Source: Candidatus Peregrinibacteria bacterium GW2011_GWC2_39_14
GTDB taxonomy: Bacteria; Patescibacteriota; Gracilibacteria; UBA1369; UBA12463
DNA length: 64,000 nt
Direction: 5' to 3'
Assembly: GCA_000993595.1 (NCBI GenBank)
Contig: LBWJ01000010.1
Location: forward strand, 1-64,000
The notes under the pieces were generated by a model. The model was given only the letters and a program-made list of their open reading frames with translations, had not been told where the DNA came from and searched no databases. Positions 40,161 to 50,057 of the stretch are shown piece by piece. Position 1 is the first letter of the stretch; every line of letters starts with the position of its first letter. Made by a program: the position numbers and the translations under genes.

Positions 40161-41761
40161 TTCAAAAGCTCATCACCATGTCGAACAGACGCTCTATTCC
40201 CAATAACCTGATTAAGCCTAAAAGCATCAGGGCGTGACGTCAAATCCGGTTCGCCGTCAACCAAAGACTCATTATTGCCAAAATAACCATGTGTTCTAGC
40301 GTCTGTAGCAACATTTTTTCTCCCATTACCGCCATTAGTTTTCTTTTTAACAACAAATTTTTTCTCCCCATTGCCATTTCCACTCTCTTTTGTAGCAACT
40401 GGAGCACTCACTGCTTTTTGACCATTTCCATTGCCTCCATCTCCTGATCTTTTCGCAATCATATCCGCATAAACAACAGCAAGTTCCGCAGTATCATCAA
40501 CTACGTCATCAGAGCCCTCGTCAGCTCCTTCCATATCATCTTTCAAATTAGGAACATCAACGGCTGACAAATCATCTTCATCATCTTTATAATCTTCATC
40601 ATAATTCACCTTACGCGGAGGATTAACAGAAATCAAATGACCGCTTAGATCTCTCATTAAAATAGTTTTACCTAATTCTCCTTCGTTGCCAACATCATCC
40701 TCTCCCCTCAAACCAAGATAATTCATTTCGTCCACATATCTATCCTTCAACATATCAAGCCCTGCGTCCGGATCTTCGTCAAATGCATCCGGATCTTCAG
40801 GCAACGCACCATCAACCGCCATAAATTCATCTCCGGCGGCAACAAAATCCTCATCTTCAAACAATGCACCCGCATCACCCTCAGACGGCTCTTTAACTAA
40901 TCCCAATCCTAATTTAGCCCATTCGGCAACCATTTTTTTATAAGCAGCTATGAGTTTTTCAGGACTCACTTCAGCCTCAAGATCAAGAGCTTCATCAAAG
41001 TCAGAAGCAGCCGATCTATGATTAAATCTTCTATGTTTTGCATCTAATTTTCTACGCTTATCAATTTCTGAAGAACCAAAATATTTTCTATCAATATCGT
41101 TAAAAAGTCCTGCAACGGATCTGCGCAATCTATTTTGCAAAGTTTTGTTAAATCTACTAACAGCCTCCGGAGTTTTTAGCAAAACCGCTTGTCTAAGCTT
41201 CATTCCAAGAACACCGGCCTCAGTTTTCATATCTTTAACGCTAATACCGCAAGCCAAAAGTTCAGCGACCATTCCGTCAAAACGAGCATCGTTAAACGAT
41301 CTTTTCATATAACCACCATCCTTTCTAGATAAAAAATCGACTTCATTTTTACCGTCTTTAATATCAATTGCCGCTTTTAAAGCTCTATATTGCAAAGCCG
41401 TATTAGCAACAGCGTCAACGTACTCCGTAACATTAAAATCTTTATAAGAAGGTGCGCCATTTGTTGTTTTATCGGCGACTTCTCTATTAACATTGTCAGC
41501 ACCAAATCTAAGAGCAGTATCAACTCGTCCTCCAAATCCCACACGTACATTACCGACAACCCTATCAGGCACGCCAAATCGCCCCTTAAGAGAAGGCGCT
41601 TCGACTACAGTTGTTTCCCTATTTACAGCTGATACAGAGGCAGGAATAACTAACTGAGGACTCTTATCACCAAGCTTTTTATTCGATCCGGACCTGGAGC
41701 CATCTTCAAAAGGTCTTGTTTCAATTGGTCTACCATTATCATAAGCGGGATTCATATCCAT
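40157..41761 (-). CDS. Unknown acidic protein with disordered C-terminal half
   Basis: The 534-residue protein has a helical N-terminal half (FNKTLQNRLRRSVAGLFNDI region) and a second half rich in Asp and Glu (DEDPDAFDEDPDAG-type), ending in a Gly/Asn/Lys-rich stretch (GGNGNGQK, KKKTNGGNGRK). No signal peptide, membrane segment or known domain is visible. Charge distribution is strongly segregated, as in scaffold or nucleic-acid-mimicking proteins. It has a strong TCC-type promoter facing that of smpB, and its end overlaps the two-helix protein gene by 4 bases. Confidence 0.6.
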   Translation of the reverse strand: MDMNPAYDNGRPIETRPFEDGSRSGSNKKLGDKSPQLVIPASVSAVNRETTVVEAPSLKGRFGVPDRVVGNVRVGFGGRVDTALRFGADNVNREVADKTTNGAPSYKDFNVTEYVDAVANTALQYRALKAAIDIKDGKNEVDFLSRKDGGYMKRSFNDARFDGMVAELLACGISVKDMKTEAGVLGMKLRQAVLLKTPEAVSRFNKTLQNRLRRSVAGLFNDIDRKYFGSSEIDKRRKLDAKHRRFNHRSAASDFDEALDLEAEVSPEKLIAAYKKMVAEWAKLGLGLVKEPSEGDAGALFEDEDFVAAGDEFMAVDGALPEDPDAFDEDPDAGLDMLKDRYVDEMNYLGLRGEDDVGNEGELGKTILMRDLSGHLISVNPPRKVNYDEDYKDDEDDLSAVDVPNLKDDMEGADEGSDDVVDDTAELAVVYADMIAKRSGDGGNGNGQKAVSAPVATKESGNGNGEKKFVVKKKTNGGNGRKNVATDARTHGYFGNNESLVDGEPDLTSRPDAFRLNQVIGNRASVRHGDELLN

Positions 41762-41792
41762 ATATCTTTAGGTTAAATTATGTTTGGAGCCT

Positions 41793-41820
41793 ATTATATT
41801 TTAACCATATTATTTGTCAA
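41793..41820 (-). promoter_or_regulatory. Promoter with TCC initiator (534-residue protein)
   Basis: TTGACA (41815-41820), 16-base spacer and TATAAT (41793-41798) on the minus strand, followed by AGGCTCCAAAC. The -35 overlaps a TTGTCA on the plus strand that could belong to the divergent smpB promoter (TATAAT near 41835). Confidence 0.65.
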
Positions 41821-41846
41821 TGGTTGTTTTGTTGTATAATCGGATC

Positions 41847-42320
41847 ATGCAAAAAAATTCGTCAAAAATCGAGGCTTCATTCGCAAAAAACAAAAAAGCT
41901 TTTGCGGATTTTGAAGTAATGGAAAAATTCGAAGCGGGAATTGTTCTCGCAGGTGGCGAAGTCAAATCAATCCGCGAAGGTCACGCACAACTTAAAGGCT
42001 GTTTTATCGAAATAAAAAACGGAAATGCATTCGCAACAAATATTCACATTTCAAAATATAGATATGATTCAGCCGCAAAGCTTGAACCCGCAAGACGCCG
42101 CAAGCTGCTCCTCCACGCAAAAGAAATAGCAAAAATGAGCATAATGCTAGATTCAAAAGGAATGGCCGCAATCCCACTTGAACTATATGGCAAACACGGC
42201 TTAATTAAGCTCCAAATTGGCATCTGTCGTGGAAAGAAAAAATATGACCGCAGAAATGATTTAAAAAAACGCGCACTCGACCTTGAAGCCGCTCAAACAT
42301 TAAAAAGATTTTCGCACTAA
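41847..42320 (+). CDS. smpB: SsrA-binding protein SmpB
   Basis: SmpB delivers tmRNA to stalled ribosomes for trans-translation. The 157-residue protein shows NKKAFADFEVMEKFEAGIVL, GGEVKSIREGHAQLKGCF, HISKYRYDSAAKLEPARRRK with LLLH, and the basic C-terminal tail GKKKYDRRNDLKKRALDLEA that enters the decoding site. An upstream in-frame ATG (41814) lies in the promoter region, so I start at MQKNSSK. No tmRNA gene is recognised in the window. It leads a plus-strand block that continues with nadE 23 bases later. Confidence 0.96.
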   Translation: MQKNSSKIEASFAKNKKAFADFEVMEKFEAGIVLAGGEVKSIREGHAQLKGCFIEIKNGNAFATNIHISKYRYDSAAKLEPARRRKLLLHAKEIAKMSIMLDSKGMAAIPLELYGKHGLIKLQIGICRGKKKYDRRNDLKKRALDLEAAQTLKRFSH

Positions 42321-42343
42321 TTTCACAAACTAACTTTTTTATC

Positions 42344-43105
42344 ATGGACTACCAATCCGTACATCAACAAATCGTAAAACAAATAAAAAAATATTTCGCA
42401 GATGCAGGTTTTAAAAAAGCTGTAATCGGAGTAAGCGGTGGAATTGATTCCGCGCTAGCTTTAAAACTCACGGTTGACGCACTCGGCCCGGAAAACGTAA
42501 CCGGAATCATGCTGCCCGAAACAGGTGTAACAAAAGGCATAAACACAACTCACGCAAAAGGCTTATGTGAATTTTTAGATGTCAAAACCTTTGTGATTCC
42601 AATAAATAAAATGTTAATGGAATTCGCAGTAACTCCATGGCGACCAAATCCATGTTCGCAAATGAATTTACGCTCAAGAATCCGCATGGTAACTCTTTAT
42701 AATTATGCAAATGCCAACACGGCACTCGTCATAGGCACGTCAAACAAAACAGAAATTTTGCTTGGATATGGCACAAAACACGGCGATTTTGCCGCAGATA
42801 TTGAAGTTCTTGGCGATTTATATAAAACGGAAGTTTTTGAACTAGCAGAACACATCGGCCTTCCACCGGAAATAATTGAAAAAACTCCAACAGCGGAACT
42901 TTATAATGGCCAAACCGATGAAGGCGAACTCGGCGCAAGCTATCCGGAGATGGATACGATCTTAAAAAAACGCGATCTTGGCGCAATGGGAATGATCGAA
43001 AAAGGCATGAATCCAGCACTCGTTTCAACAATTCTTGCACGCGTTGAACAAAATAAACACAAAACAATTCCGGCATACGTTATAGAAATCAAACACGAAG
43101 AATGA
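42344..43105 (+). CDS. nadE: Ammonia-dependent NAD synthetase
   Basis: NadE amidates nicotinic acid adenine dinucleotide to NAD using ATP and ammonia. The P-loop-like motif GVSGGIDSALALKL (about 29-42), RSRIRMVTLYNYAN, GTSNKTEILLGYGTKHGDFA and DLYKTEVFELAEHIGLP are typical. The 253-residue size indicates the form without a glutaminase domain. It overlaps the downstream NMN adenylyltransferase gene by 4 bases (ATGA), so the two steps of NAD assembly are translationally coupled. Confidence 0.96.
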   Translation: MDYQSVHQQIVKQIKKYFADAGFKKAVIGVSGGIDSALALKLTVDALGPENVTGIMLPETGVTKGINTTHAKGLCEFLDVKTFVIPINKMLMEFAVTPWRPNPCSQMNLRSRIRMVTLYNYANANTALVIGTSNKTEILLGYGTKHGDFAADIEVLGDLYKTEVFELAEHIGLPPEIIEKTPTAELYNGQTDEGELGASYPEMDTILKKRDLGAMGMIEKGMNPALVSTILARVEQNKHKTIPAYVIEIKHEE

Positions 43106-43620
43106 AGTTAAAAATAAAGGCAAAAGCTTTATACATAGGACGTTTTCAGCCATTTCATCTTGGCCATCTTGATGCAATAAATCAAATTTTAAAACATGAA
43201 GATTTTTTGATTATCGCAATCGGAAGTGCACAATATTCACATACAAAAGAAAATCCATTTACCGCTAAAGAAAGGCAAAAGATGATCATCGCATCGTTAA
43301 AATCCGCAAAAATAAATCCAAAAAAATATAAAGTTATTTCAATTAAAAATATTGAAAATTTTGACGCTTGGCCAAATCATGTCGACTCATTAACTCCGAA
43401 ATATGAAAATATTTATACAGGCTCAAAACTCGTAAAAAGCTTATTTAAAGCGCAAAAATGCCACACAATTAAATCCATAAAATTTAATAAAAAAATTACA
43501 GCAACTTTATTACGTGAAAAAATCGCACAAAATAAAAAATGGGAAAAGCTTGTTCCACCAAGCGTCGCGGAATTCATCAAAACCATTGACGGAGAAGCAA
43601 GAATAAAGGAAACTTATTGA
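43102..43620 (+). CDS. nadM: Nicotinamide-nucleotide adenylyltransferase, archaeal NadM type
   Basis: The enzyme joins NMN (or NaMN) and ATP into the dinucleotide. The nucleotidyltransferase motifs are YIGRFQPFHLGHLDAI (HxGH type, about residues 11-26), GSAQYSHTKENPFTAKERQK and the C-terminal TATLLREKIAQNKKWEKLVP, the ISSTxIR-like ATP site. This resembles NadM of archaea more than bacterial NadD. It overlaps nadE, and the next gene starts 5 bases after its stop. Confidence 0.9.
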   Translation: MKLKIKAKALYIGRFQPFHLGHLDAINQILKHEDFLIIAIGSAQYSHTKENPFTAKERQKMIIASLKSAKINPKKYKVISIKNIENFDAWPNHVDSLTPKYENIYTGSKLVKSLFKAQKCHTIKSIKFNKKITATLLREKIAQNKKWEKLVPPSVAEFIKTIDGEARIKETY

Positions 43621-43625
43621 GACTT

Positions 43626-45074
43626 ATGATTAAAATAAATCCACACATTTTTCGTGCGTATGATATCCGCGGAATCGCAATGAAAACGGAAAAAAGCGAA
43701 ATCGACTTAACGCCCGAACTCGCCTATTTTATTGGAAAAGCCGCAGGAAAATATTTGCAAAACAATTTCGGAAAACGCATTGTTGTTGGTCGTGATATCC
43801 GCATTACCAGTAAGGTAATCCAAGCCGCTTTAATAAACGGTTTAATTTCAATTGGATGCGAAGTAAAAAACATCGGCGAAGTCACTTCTCCAATGGTTTA
43901 TTGGGCTACATGCGCAATGGATTTTGATGCCGGAATAATGATTACAGCAAGCCATAATCCAAAGGAATATAATGGCGTAAAAATCGTTGGAAAAAACGCG
44001 CATTCCGTTTGCGGAGAAAAACTTCAAAAAATTCTTGAACTCACAAAATTATACGCAAATGAAGAACCGGAAATAACAACAAAATCAGGCGAACTGTTTC
44101 CGGAAACCAACGTAAAATCCATAAAAGAAGAATCGATCTTTAAAAAATATCTTGACGATTTATTTTTCCGCGCAAAAATTTCTCGTCCATTAAAAATCGC
44201 AGTTGATGCAGGAAATGGCTCCTCCGGACCTTTTATAAAAGACATTTTTGAAAAATTCGGATGCGAAGTTATCCCATTATATTGCGAACCTGATGGCAAT
44301 TTTCCAAATCATGAAGCCAATCCCGAGTATGAACACAATTTAAAAGAACTTGCACGCGCGGTGCGTGAAGAACGCGCAGATATCGGCTTTGGTTTTGACG
44401 GCGACGGCGACAGAATCGGCGTTCTTGATGAAAACGGAAAATTTTATTCCGGAGATTATATGGTTATGTTTCTCGCAAAAGATTTGCTCACGCGAAACCC
44501 GGGCGCAAAAATAATTTTCGATACAAAAGCATCACAAGTCGCAATGAATGAAGTTGCAAAATCCGGCGGAAATCCAATCCTTTCAATAACCGGCCATTCA
44601 TTTATCGAAACTCGCATGCGTGAGGAAAAGGCTTTGCTTGGCGGAGAAATCAGTGGCCACATTTTTTTTGCAGAAAATTTTTACGGTTTTGATGACGCAT
44701 TCATGGCGATGCTAAAAATCATGGAAATTATTTCAAAATCAGATAAAAAATTCTCAGAATATTTCACGGAAATCCCAAAAGTTTTATCAACTCCTGAAAT
44801 AAAAGCACACTGTCCGGACGATAAAAAATTCCAAATAGTCAAAGAATTAACCGATTTTTTCGTTTCAAAATACGAATGTTTAACAATCGATGGAGCACGC
44901 GTTAAATTCGATGAAAACAGCTGGGGCGCAGTCAGATGCTCTAATACAACACCAAATCTAACGTTACGTTTCGAATCCCCAAACGAAAAAACATTCAAAG
45001 AAATTCAAAAAATATTCTACGAACAACTTAAAAAATATCCGGAAGTGGATGTATCTTGGTATAAAAACTCATGA
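43626..45074 (+). CDS. Phosphomannomutase/phosphoglucomutase
   Basis: The alpha-D-phosphohexomutase has all four domain signatures: RAYDIRGIA (N-terminus), the phosphoserine loop TASHNPKEYNGVK (about residue 102), the metal loop GFDGDGDRIGV (about 255-265), the sugar loop GGEISGHIFF and the phosphate-binding RCSNTTPNLTLRFE. It interconverts hexose 1- and 6-phosphates for glycan synthesis. A TTG at 43617 would add three residues. It overlaps the following glycosyltransferase gene by 4 bases, which supports a joint role in surface polysaccharide or glycolipid assembly. Confidence 0.94.
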   Translation: MIKINPHIFRAYDIRGIAMKTEKSEIDLTPELAYFIGKAAGKYLQNNFGKRIVVGRDIRITSKVIQAALINGLISIGCEVKNIGEVTSPMVYWATCAMDFDAGIMITASHNPKEYNGVKIVGKNAHSVCGEKLQKILELTKLYANEEPEITTKSGELFPETNVKSIKEESIFKKYLDDLFFRAKISRPLKIAVDAGNGSSGPFIKDIFEKFGCEVIPLYCEPDGNFPNHEANPEYEHNLKELARAVREERADIGFGFDGDGDRIGVLDENGKFYSGDYMVMFLAKDLLTRNPGAKIIFDTKASQVAMNEVAKSGGNPILSITGHSFIETRMREEKALLGGEISGHIFFAENFYGFDDAFMAMLKIMEIISKSDKKFSEYFTEIPKVLSTPEIKAHCPDDKKFQIVKELTDFFVSKYECLTIDGARVKFDENSWGAVRCSNTTPNLTLRFESPNEKTFKEIQKIFYEQLKKYPEVDVSWYKNS

Positions 45075-46684
45075 TTAATATAGTAAAGACTCATAAATAT
45101 TGGCGCTTCGTTGAAGGAATTCCGGGAGGAATAACTTTATTTTTACTCTTCGCACCAATAATTCTTTCCATTTTCAAACCAATTTGGGTATCGGTTTTCA
45201 TCACTCTATATGCCACAATGTGGCTCTTTCGTTCAATTCGCTTAACAATAAATCTTGCAATTTCATATACAAGATCAAAGCAAACTTTAAAAACCGATTG
45301 GTTAAAAATGATTGCATACAATGACACTCCAAATAAACTCGACTATGACATAAAATCGCTTAAAAAACACAAAAATTTCGATTCAAACAAATATGAAGAA
45401 CTAGCAAATTTAAAACAACAGATCGAAAAATTAAAAAACCTCAATCAATATAAAACTTCTGCAGAAATAGTTCATGCCGTTATTTACGTCACTTACAAAG
45501 AAAGTTATGAACTCATTCGCGAATCAATAAAGTCTTATTCGGACAACACATATGACACTAAAAAAATAATTATTGTTTTTTCCGGCGAAGAAAAAGATCA
45601 AGAAAATGCGCTTGCTTATGCGGAAAAAATCAAATCCGAATTTGGAAATAAATTCATGGATTTCATAATAACAATTCACCCATATGGACTTCCAAATGAA
45701 ATTCCGGGCAAAAGTTCAAATGCAACTTGGGGCGCAAAACGTTTAAAAGATTATCTCGACAAAAAACACATAAAATATGAAAACGTTGTAATCTCGAATT
45801 TTGATGCCGACACCGTAACTCACGAAAACTATTTTGCAGAGCTCACCTATCTTTATTTAACAAACGAAAATCGCGAAACAAAAACTTATCAACCAATGCA
45901 TTTTTATCACAATAACATTTGGGGCGTTCCAATGTTAATTCGCTTAACGGTTCTTGGCTGCACATTCTGGCGCATGGCAGATAGCGTTGATTTAAAAATT
46001 TATAAAAGTTTTTCAAGTCGCTCAATGAGCATGCAAATGGCTATAGATACGGATTATTGGGATCCCGCAGTAATTCCGGAGGACTCCCGCCAATATTGGA
46101 CTTATTATTTTTTATCAAACGGCAAACACGAACTTGTGCGCATTGAATCCCCTCTTTATATGGATGCAGTTTCAGCAAATACATACAAAGAAACCATAAG
46201 CGAACAATACAAACAACTTCGCAGATGGGCATATGGCGTTTGCGATTTGCCATTCGTTTATTTCAACATGCGCGCAAATAAAAAAATTGGAATTTTTGAA
46301 AAAATTTATCAAATATTTTTCTTAATGGAAAACCACATAATGTGGTCAACCGCACCAATCATCATCACGTTTACAGGCTGGCTCCCTGGCATGTTAAACC
46401 CGGGATTCCGCGATACTGTCATGGCCTATAATCTACCACAAATTATAAGCTTTCTTTTAAGCATAGCGGCAATTGGCGTCATCGCTTGCGCGGTCATGAC
46501 TTTCATTTTCATCCCACGCCCAAAAAACAAACCATTTTTAAGCTACGTCGGTCTTCTTTTTCAATGGCTATTCATACCATTCGCAAGTATTTTCTTAAGC
46601 GCAGTTCCCGCAATCGAAGCCCAACTTCGCCTTCTATTCAACAAAAAACTGGAATACCAAGTTGCGCCAAAAGTGAGAAAATAA
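45071..46684 (+). CDS. Membrane glycosyltransferase family 2 (processive type)
   Basis: The 537-residue protein has two N-terminal membrane helices, a cytosolic GT-A domain and about three C-terminal helices. The catalytic region includes VIYVTYKESYELI, NFDADTVTHENYFAEL (DxD-type metal motif) and QYKQLRRWAYG, the QxxRW motif of cellulose/hyaluronan-synthase-like enzymes. It should extend and export a polysaccharide from nucleotide sugars. The linked phosphohexomutase upstream can supply the precursor. The product is unknown. Confidence 0.88.
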   Translation: MINIVKTHKYWRFVEGIPGGITLFLLFAPIILSIFKPIWVSVFITLYATMWLFRSIRLTINLAISYTRSKQTLKTDWLKMIAYNDTPNKLDYDIKSLKKHKNFDSNKYEELANLKQQIEKLKNLNQYKTSAEIVHAVIYVTYKESYELIRESIKSYSDNTYDTKKIIIVFSGEEKDQENALAYAEKIKSEFGNKFMDFIITIHPYGLPNEIPGKSSNATWGAKRLKDYLDKKHIKYENVVISNFDADTVTHENYFAELTYLYLTNENRETKTYQPMHFYHNNIWGVPMLIRLTVLGCTFWRMADSVDLKIYKSFSSRSMSMQMAIDTDYWDPAVIPEDSRQYWTYYFLSNGKHELVRIESPLYMDAVSANTYKETISEQYKQLRRWAYGVCDLPFVYFNMRANKKIGIFEKIYQIFFLMENHIMWSTAPIIITFTGWLPGMLNPGFRDTVMAYNLPQIISFLLSIAAIGVIACAVMTFIFIPRPKNKPFLSYVGLLFQWLFIPFASIFLSAVPAIEAQLRLLFNKKLEYQVAPKVRK

Positions 46685-46686
46685 AT

Positions 46687-48942
46687 CTACACAACTTCCA
46701 GCTTGCATTCACTACAAATCTTCTTCACCCCATCCTTTCCTTCCTTCTCAATAATTGGGCTATCACAGGATTTACACATTTCACCAGTTGGCTTATCCCA
46801 AGTCGCAAACTTACATTTTGGATATTTGTTGCAACCATAAAATACTTTTCCGCGTTTCGTATGTCTTTCAATAACTTGACCGCCGCATTTTGGACATTTC
46901 ACGTCCATAAATTTCACAATCGACTGAATATTCTTGCATTTTGGATAAGCTGAACAACCCAAAAATGTTCCAAATCGACCCTGCTTCACAAGCATTTCCG
47001 CGCCACACTTATCACATTTTTTGCCGGCCAATTTTTTCTCTGTCTCTTTCAATTCTGCGCTTTCCTTGCCATTTTCAAGAGGTCTGGCGTTTTTGCATTT
47101 TGGATAATCCGAACAAGATAAAAATTTTCCGAATCTTCCAAGTTTGATAACCATTGGCTTTCCGCATTTTGTACAAACTTCGCTCGTCGCCTCATTCACA
47201 ATATCTTTCTTCTGCAAAGTTTTCTGTTTTTCAACTATAAGCTTATGAAATGGTCCATAAAAATCCTTAATAACAGGTTGCCATTCACGTTTTCCATCGG
47301 CAACATCATCCAAAGTTTCTTCCATTTCCGCTGTAAATTTATAGTCAACAACAACCGGAAAATTCTCAACCAACAAGTCCGTAACAACATTTCCAAGATC
47401 GGTTGGCATAAGAGTTTTTTCATTTTTCTTCACATATTCGCGCATAAGAATAGTCGAGATTGTTGGCGCATATGTGCTTGGTCTTCCAATGCCTTCAGAT
47501 TCAAGTTTTTTAACCAAACTCGCTTCCGTATATCTTGCCGGCGGCTTTGTAAAATTCTGGCTTGGTACAAATTCTTTTGCTTTAACCACCTCATCCTTTT
47601 CCATAACCGGTAATAGTTTTTCTTGCTTTTCAATTTCCTCTTCAGGATCATCGCTTCCTTCTGTATATGCCATCAAAAATCCTGCAAATTTCACAGATTG
47701 TCCTTTCGCCGTGAACGTATAAGGCAAAACACTTCCACCCTTTTCTCCATTTATTTTAGCCTCAATTTGATTAAAGATCGCTTCTTTCATTTGGCATGCA
47801 ACCATTCTTTTCCAAATCAAATCGTATAATTTAAATTGATCTTTTGTTAAAGAAAATTTCACACTTGAAGGCGTAATCGTAACATCAGAAGGACGAATTG
47901 CTTCATGAGCCTCCTGCGCACGACCCTTTGCTTTATAAAATCTTGGCGATGGAAGCGAATATTCCGCGCCAAATTCTTTTGTTATCATATCTTTTGCCGC
48001 AAAAGTTGCCGATGCCGCCAAATTCACAGAATCCGTTCTCATATATGTAATCAGACCCATTGTTTTTCCCAAAACCTCAACGCCTTCATACAATTGCTGA
48101 GCGACAACCATTGTCTTTTTAACAGGATATCCAAGCTTTCTTGAAGCCTCCTGTTGCAAAGTTGAAGTTGTAAAAGGTGGTGGTGGCGTTCGAACACTAT
48201 CCCTCTCTTCAACGCTCGTTATTTTATAGTCCGCGCCTTCAAGCTCGCCAAGTATTTCTTTTGATTCCGCCTCATTTTTAATCTTAATTTCTTTATCATT
48301 CTTATGCGTCAAACTGGCTTCAAATAGATGTTTTCGAAGTGTGGCAAATTGCCCGATAATATTCCAAAATTCTTCAGGTTTAAACGCCAAAATTTCACGT
48401 TCTTTTTCAACAACAAGTCTCACGGCCACACTTTGCACGCGTCCTGCAGACAATCCATATCTAACTTTCGTCCATAACAAAGGAGAAAGTTCATAGCCAA
48501 CCAATCGATCCAAAACGCGTCTTGCTTGTTGAGCATCAACCAAATGAGTATCTATTTCTCGTGGATTTTTTATAGCATCCAAAATCGCTTTTTCAGTAAT
48601 TTCATGAAACACAATTCTCTTAATAGGCGTCTTCCCGGGCTTAACATCGAGGGCTTGGATCAAATGCCAGCCAATGGCTTCCCCTTCGCGATCTTCATCA
48701 GTTGCGATCCAAAGAACTTTCGCCTCTTTCATATAGTCCTTAATCTGCTTAATCGTTTTCTTCTTATCCACAGGAATTGTATATGTAGGCTCAAAATTGT
48801 GCTCAACATCAATGCTCATTTTTGACTTTGGCAAGTCACGAACATGCCCCATCGAAGCAATAACCGTATAATCTTTATCCAAAAATCGCGAGATTGTTTT
48901 CGCTTTTGTTGGAGATTCTACAATGACAAGATTTTTTCCCAT
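46687..48942 (-). CDS. topA: DNA topoisomerase I
   Basis: TopA relaxes negative supercoils through a transient 5'-phosphotyrosine. The Toprim domain begins NLVIVESPTKAKTISRFL and has TDEDREGEAIGWHL. The active-site tyrosine lies in GLITYMRTDSVNL (about residue 299), and SAGRVQSVAVRLV is conserved. Four C-terminal zinc-ribbon-like modules follow (CTKCGKP, CDKCGAE, CPKCGGQ, CKSCDSP). An upstream ATG at 48990 would add 16 residues before the Toprim start, so I use 48942. It converges on the glycosyltransferase gene with a 2-base gap. Confidence 0.97.
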   Translation of the reverse strand: MGKNLVIVESPTKAKTISRFLDKDYTVIASMGHVRDLPKSKMSIDVEHNFEPTYTIPVDKKKTIKQIKDYMKEAKVLWIATDEDREGEAIGWHLIQALDVKPGKTPIKRIVFHEITEKAILDAIKNPREIDTHLVDAQQARRVLDRLVGYELSPLLWTKVRYGLSAGRVQSVAVRLVVEKEREILAFKPEEFWNIIGQFATLRKHLFEASLTHKNDKEIKIKNEAESKEILGELEGADYKITSVEERDSVRTPPPPFTTSTLQQEASRKLGYPVKKTMVVAQQLYEGVEVLGKTMGLITYMRTDSVNLAASATFAAKDMITKEFGAEYSLPSPRFYKAKGRAQEAHEAIRPSDVTITPSSVKFSLTKDQFKLYDLIWKRMVACQMKEAIFNQIEAKINGEKGGSVLPYTFTAKGQSVKFAGFLMAYTEGSDDPEEEIEKQEKLLPVMEKDEVVKAKEFVPSQNFTKPPARYTEASLVKKLESEGIGRPSTYAPTISTILMREYVKKNEKTLMPTDLGNVVTDLLVENFPVVVDYKFTAEMEETLDDVADGKREWQPVIKDFYGPFHKLIVEKQKTLQKKDIVNEATSEVCTKCGKPMVIKLGRFGKFLSCSDYPKCKNARPLENGKESAELKETEKKLAGKKCDKCGAEMLVKQGRFGTFLGCSAYPKCKNIQSIVKFMDVKCPKCGGQVIERHTKRGKVFYGCNKYPKCKFATWDKPTGEMCKSCDSPIIEKEGKDGVKKICSECKLEVV

Positions 48943-49058
48943 ACGAGTCTCATTGTTATCCGAAACAGCAAGATTAGTCAAATCACGCATCTACAAAAAT
49001 TATTGACTTTTTGTCCAGATAAAGCGAAAATAACCTCCTGTAAAAATTCGTATAAACA

Positions 49059-49463
49059 ATGGAAAGCCTAACATATACAGATGTAGACGGAAACGTCAAA
49101 ACAGTAACGTTTGCGCCAAAAGACGAATCCTTGGATGAAATGGCAATAGCAGCAGAGCTTTTACCAAACATCAATTATAAAGATGGGGTAATTCTATATT
49201 TACTATTACAACAAGAAGAAATGTATGGGCTTGAAATAATTAAAAAAGGCGAAGGAAAAATAACAAAAAATGAAGTGTACGTCTTACTGAATCGTTTAGT
49301 TAAAAAGGGCTTATTAGAGAGCAGGACACAAGAAAACGCGCCCGGATCAGGAAAAGGACCGGACCGAATAATGTACAGAATAAAGGACGTATACAAACCA
49401 ATGATACAGCTCTGGTTTTTATATAAAAAATTAATGGGAACTTTGATCGCAGACCCTAAATAA
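49059..49463 (+). CDS. PadR-like winged-helix regulator
   Basis: The central part of this 134-residue protein is a winged helix of PadR type: DGVILYLLLQQEEMYGLEII, KNEVYVLLNRLVKKGLLESR and a wing with PGSGKGPDRIMYRI. An N-terminal extension of about 40 residues (ESLTYTDVDGNVKTVTF) is not typical. The C-terminal helix (PMIQLWFLYKKLMGT) may dimerise. It probably regulates nearby or distant genes. No operator palindrome is obvious. It is divergent from topA. Confidence 0.75.
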   Translation: MESLTYTDVDGNVKTVTFAPKDESLDEMAIAAELLPNINYKDGVILYLLLQQEEMYGLEIIKKGEGKITKNEVYVLLNRLVKKGLLESRTQENAPGSGKGPDRIMYRIKDVYKPMIQLWFLYKKLMGTLIADPK

Positions 49464-49615
49464 TTCGATTTACAAGCCACTAAAATTGTGTCAGCGTTTA
49501 AATGGCTTATTTGAGCCATGCAAAATCAAAAACGGCTTGCACAAGCCAAATGCAAGAGTGGATTTTTAAAGCGAAACATAAAACTCAAAATATGGCTATA
49601 GCTAAACAAAAACTC

Positions 49616-49643
49616 TTGCAATCGGTTACGCGTTGCATATAAT
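49616..49643 (+). promoter_or_regulatory. Promoter of the HU gene
   Basis: TTGCAA (49616-49621), 16-base spacer, TATAAT (49638-49643), and a leader of about 34 bases. The gap upstream (49464-49615) contains small palindromes such as ATGGCT-TATTTG-AGCCAT but no recognised gene. Confidence 0.75.
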
Positions 49644-49683
49644 ACCTTTGTCTTTAAATAAAATATTTTTTAACCATTCCACA

Positions 49684-49959
49684 ATGACAAAACAGGATCT
49701 CGTCAACGCCATTGCAACAGAAGCAGGCGTGACAAAAAAAGCAGCAGGCGACATGCTTGCATCTCTCTTGAAGAATGTCACAAAATCTCTCAAGAAAGGC
49801 GAAACTGTAACAATCACAGGTTTCGGCACATTCCGCGTATCAGCAAGACGCGCACGCGTTGGTGTCAATCCACGCAATCCAGGACAAAAGATCAAGATCC
49901 CTGCAATGAAACTCCCAGCTTTCAAAGCCGGAAAATCATTGAAGGATGCAGTCCGATAG
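49684..49959 (+). CDS. hup: HU/IHF-family DNA-binding protein
   Basis: A 91-residue nucleoid protein with the N-terminal dimer helices (MTKQDLVNAIATEAGVTKKA), the core GETVTITGFGTFRVSARRAR and the DNA-binding arm with GVNPRNPGQKIKIPAMKLP, including the Pro that intercalates at bends. The tail FKAGKSLKDAVR is standard. Codon use is less AT-biased and the promoter and double terminator are strong, as expected for an abundant protein. An upstream open frame to 49633 is not needed. Confidence 0.96.
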   Translation: MTKQDLVNAIATEAGVTKKAAGDMLASLLKNVTKSLKKGETVTITGFGTFRVSARRARVGVNPRNPGQKIKIPAMKLPAFKAGKSLKDAVR

Positions 49960-50010
49960 TCAACAAACAGGGACAGTCTTCGAAGAAGTCTGTCCCGTTC
50001 ACATTAAAAA

Positions 50011-50035
50011 GGCTTCGAGCAATCGAAGCCTTTTT
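50011..50035 (+). terminator. Intrinsic terminator of HU gene
   Basis: GGCTTCG-AGCAAT-CGAAGCC followed by TTTTT. A further hairpin GGGACAG/CTGTCCC lies just upstream at 49970-49996. Confidence 0.92.
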
Positions 50036-50057
50036 ATGATCCGTAAGGCCAACTCTC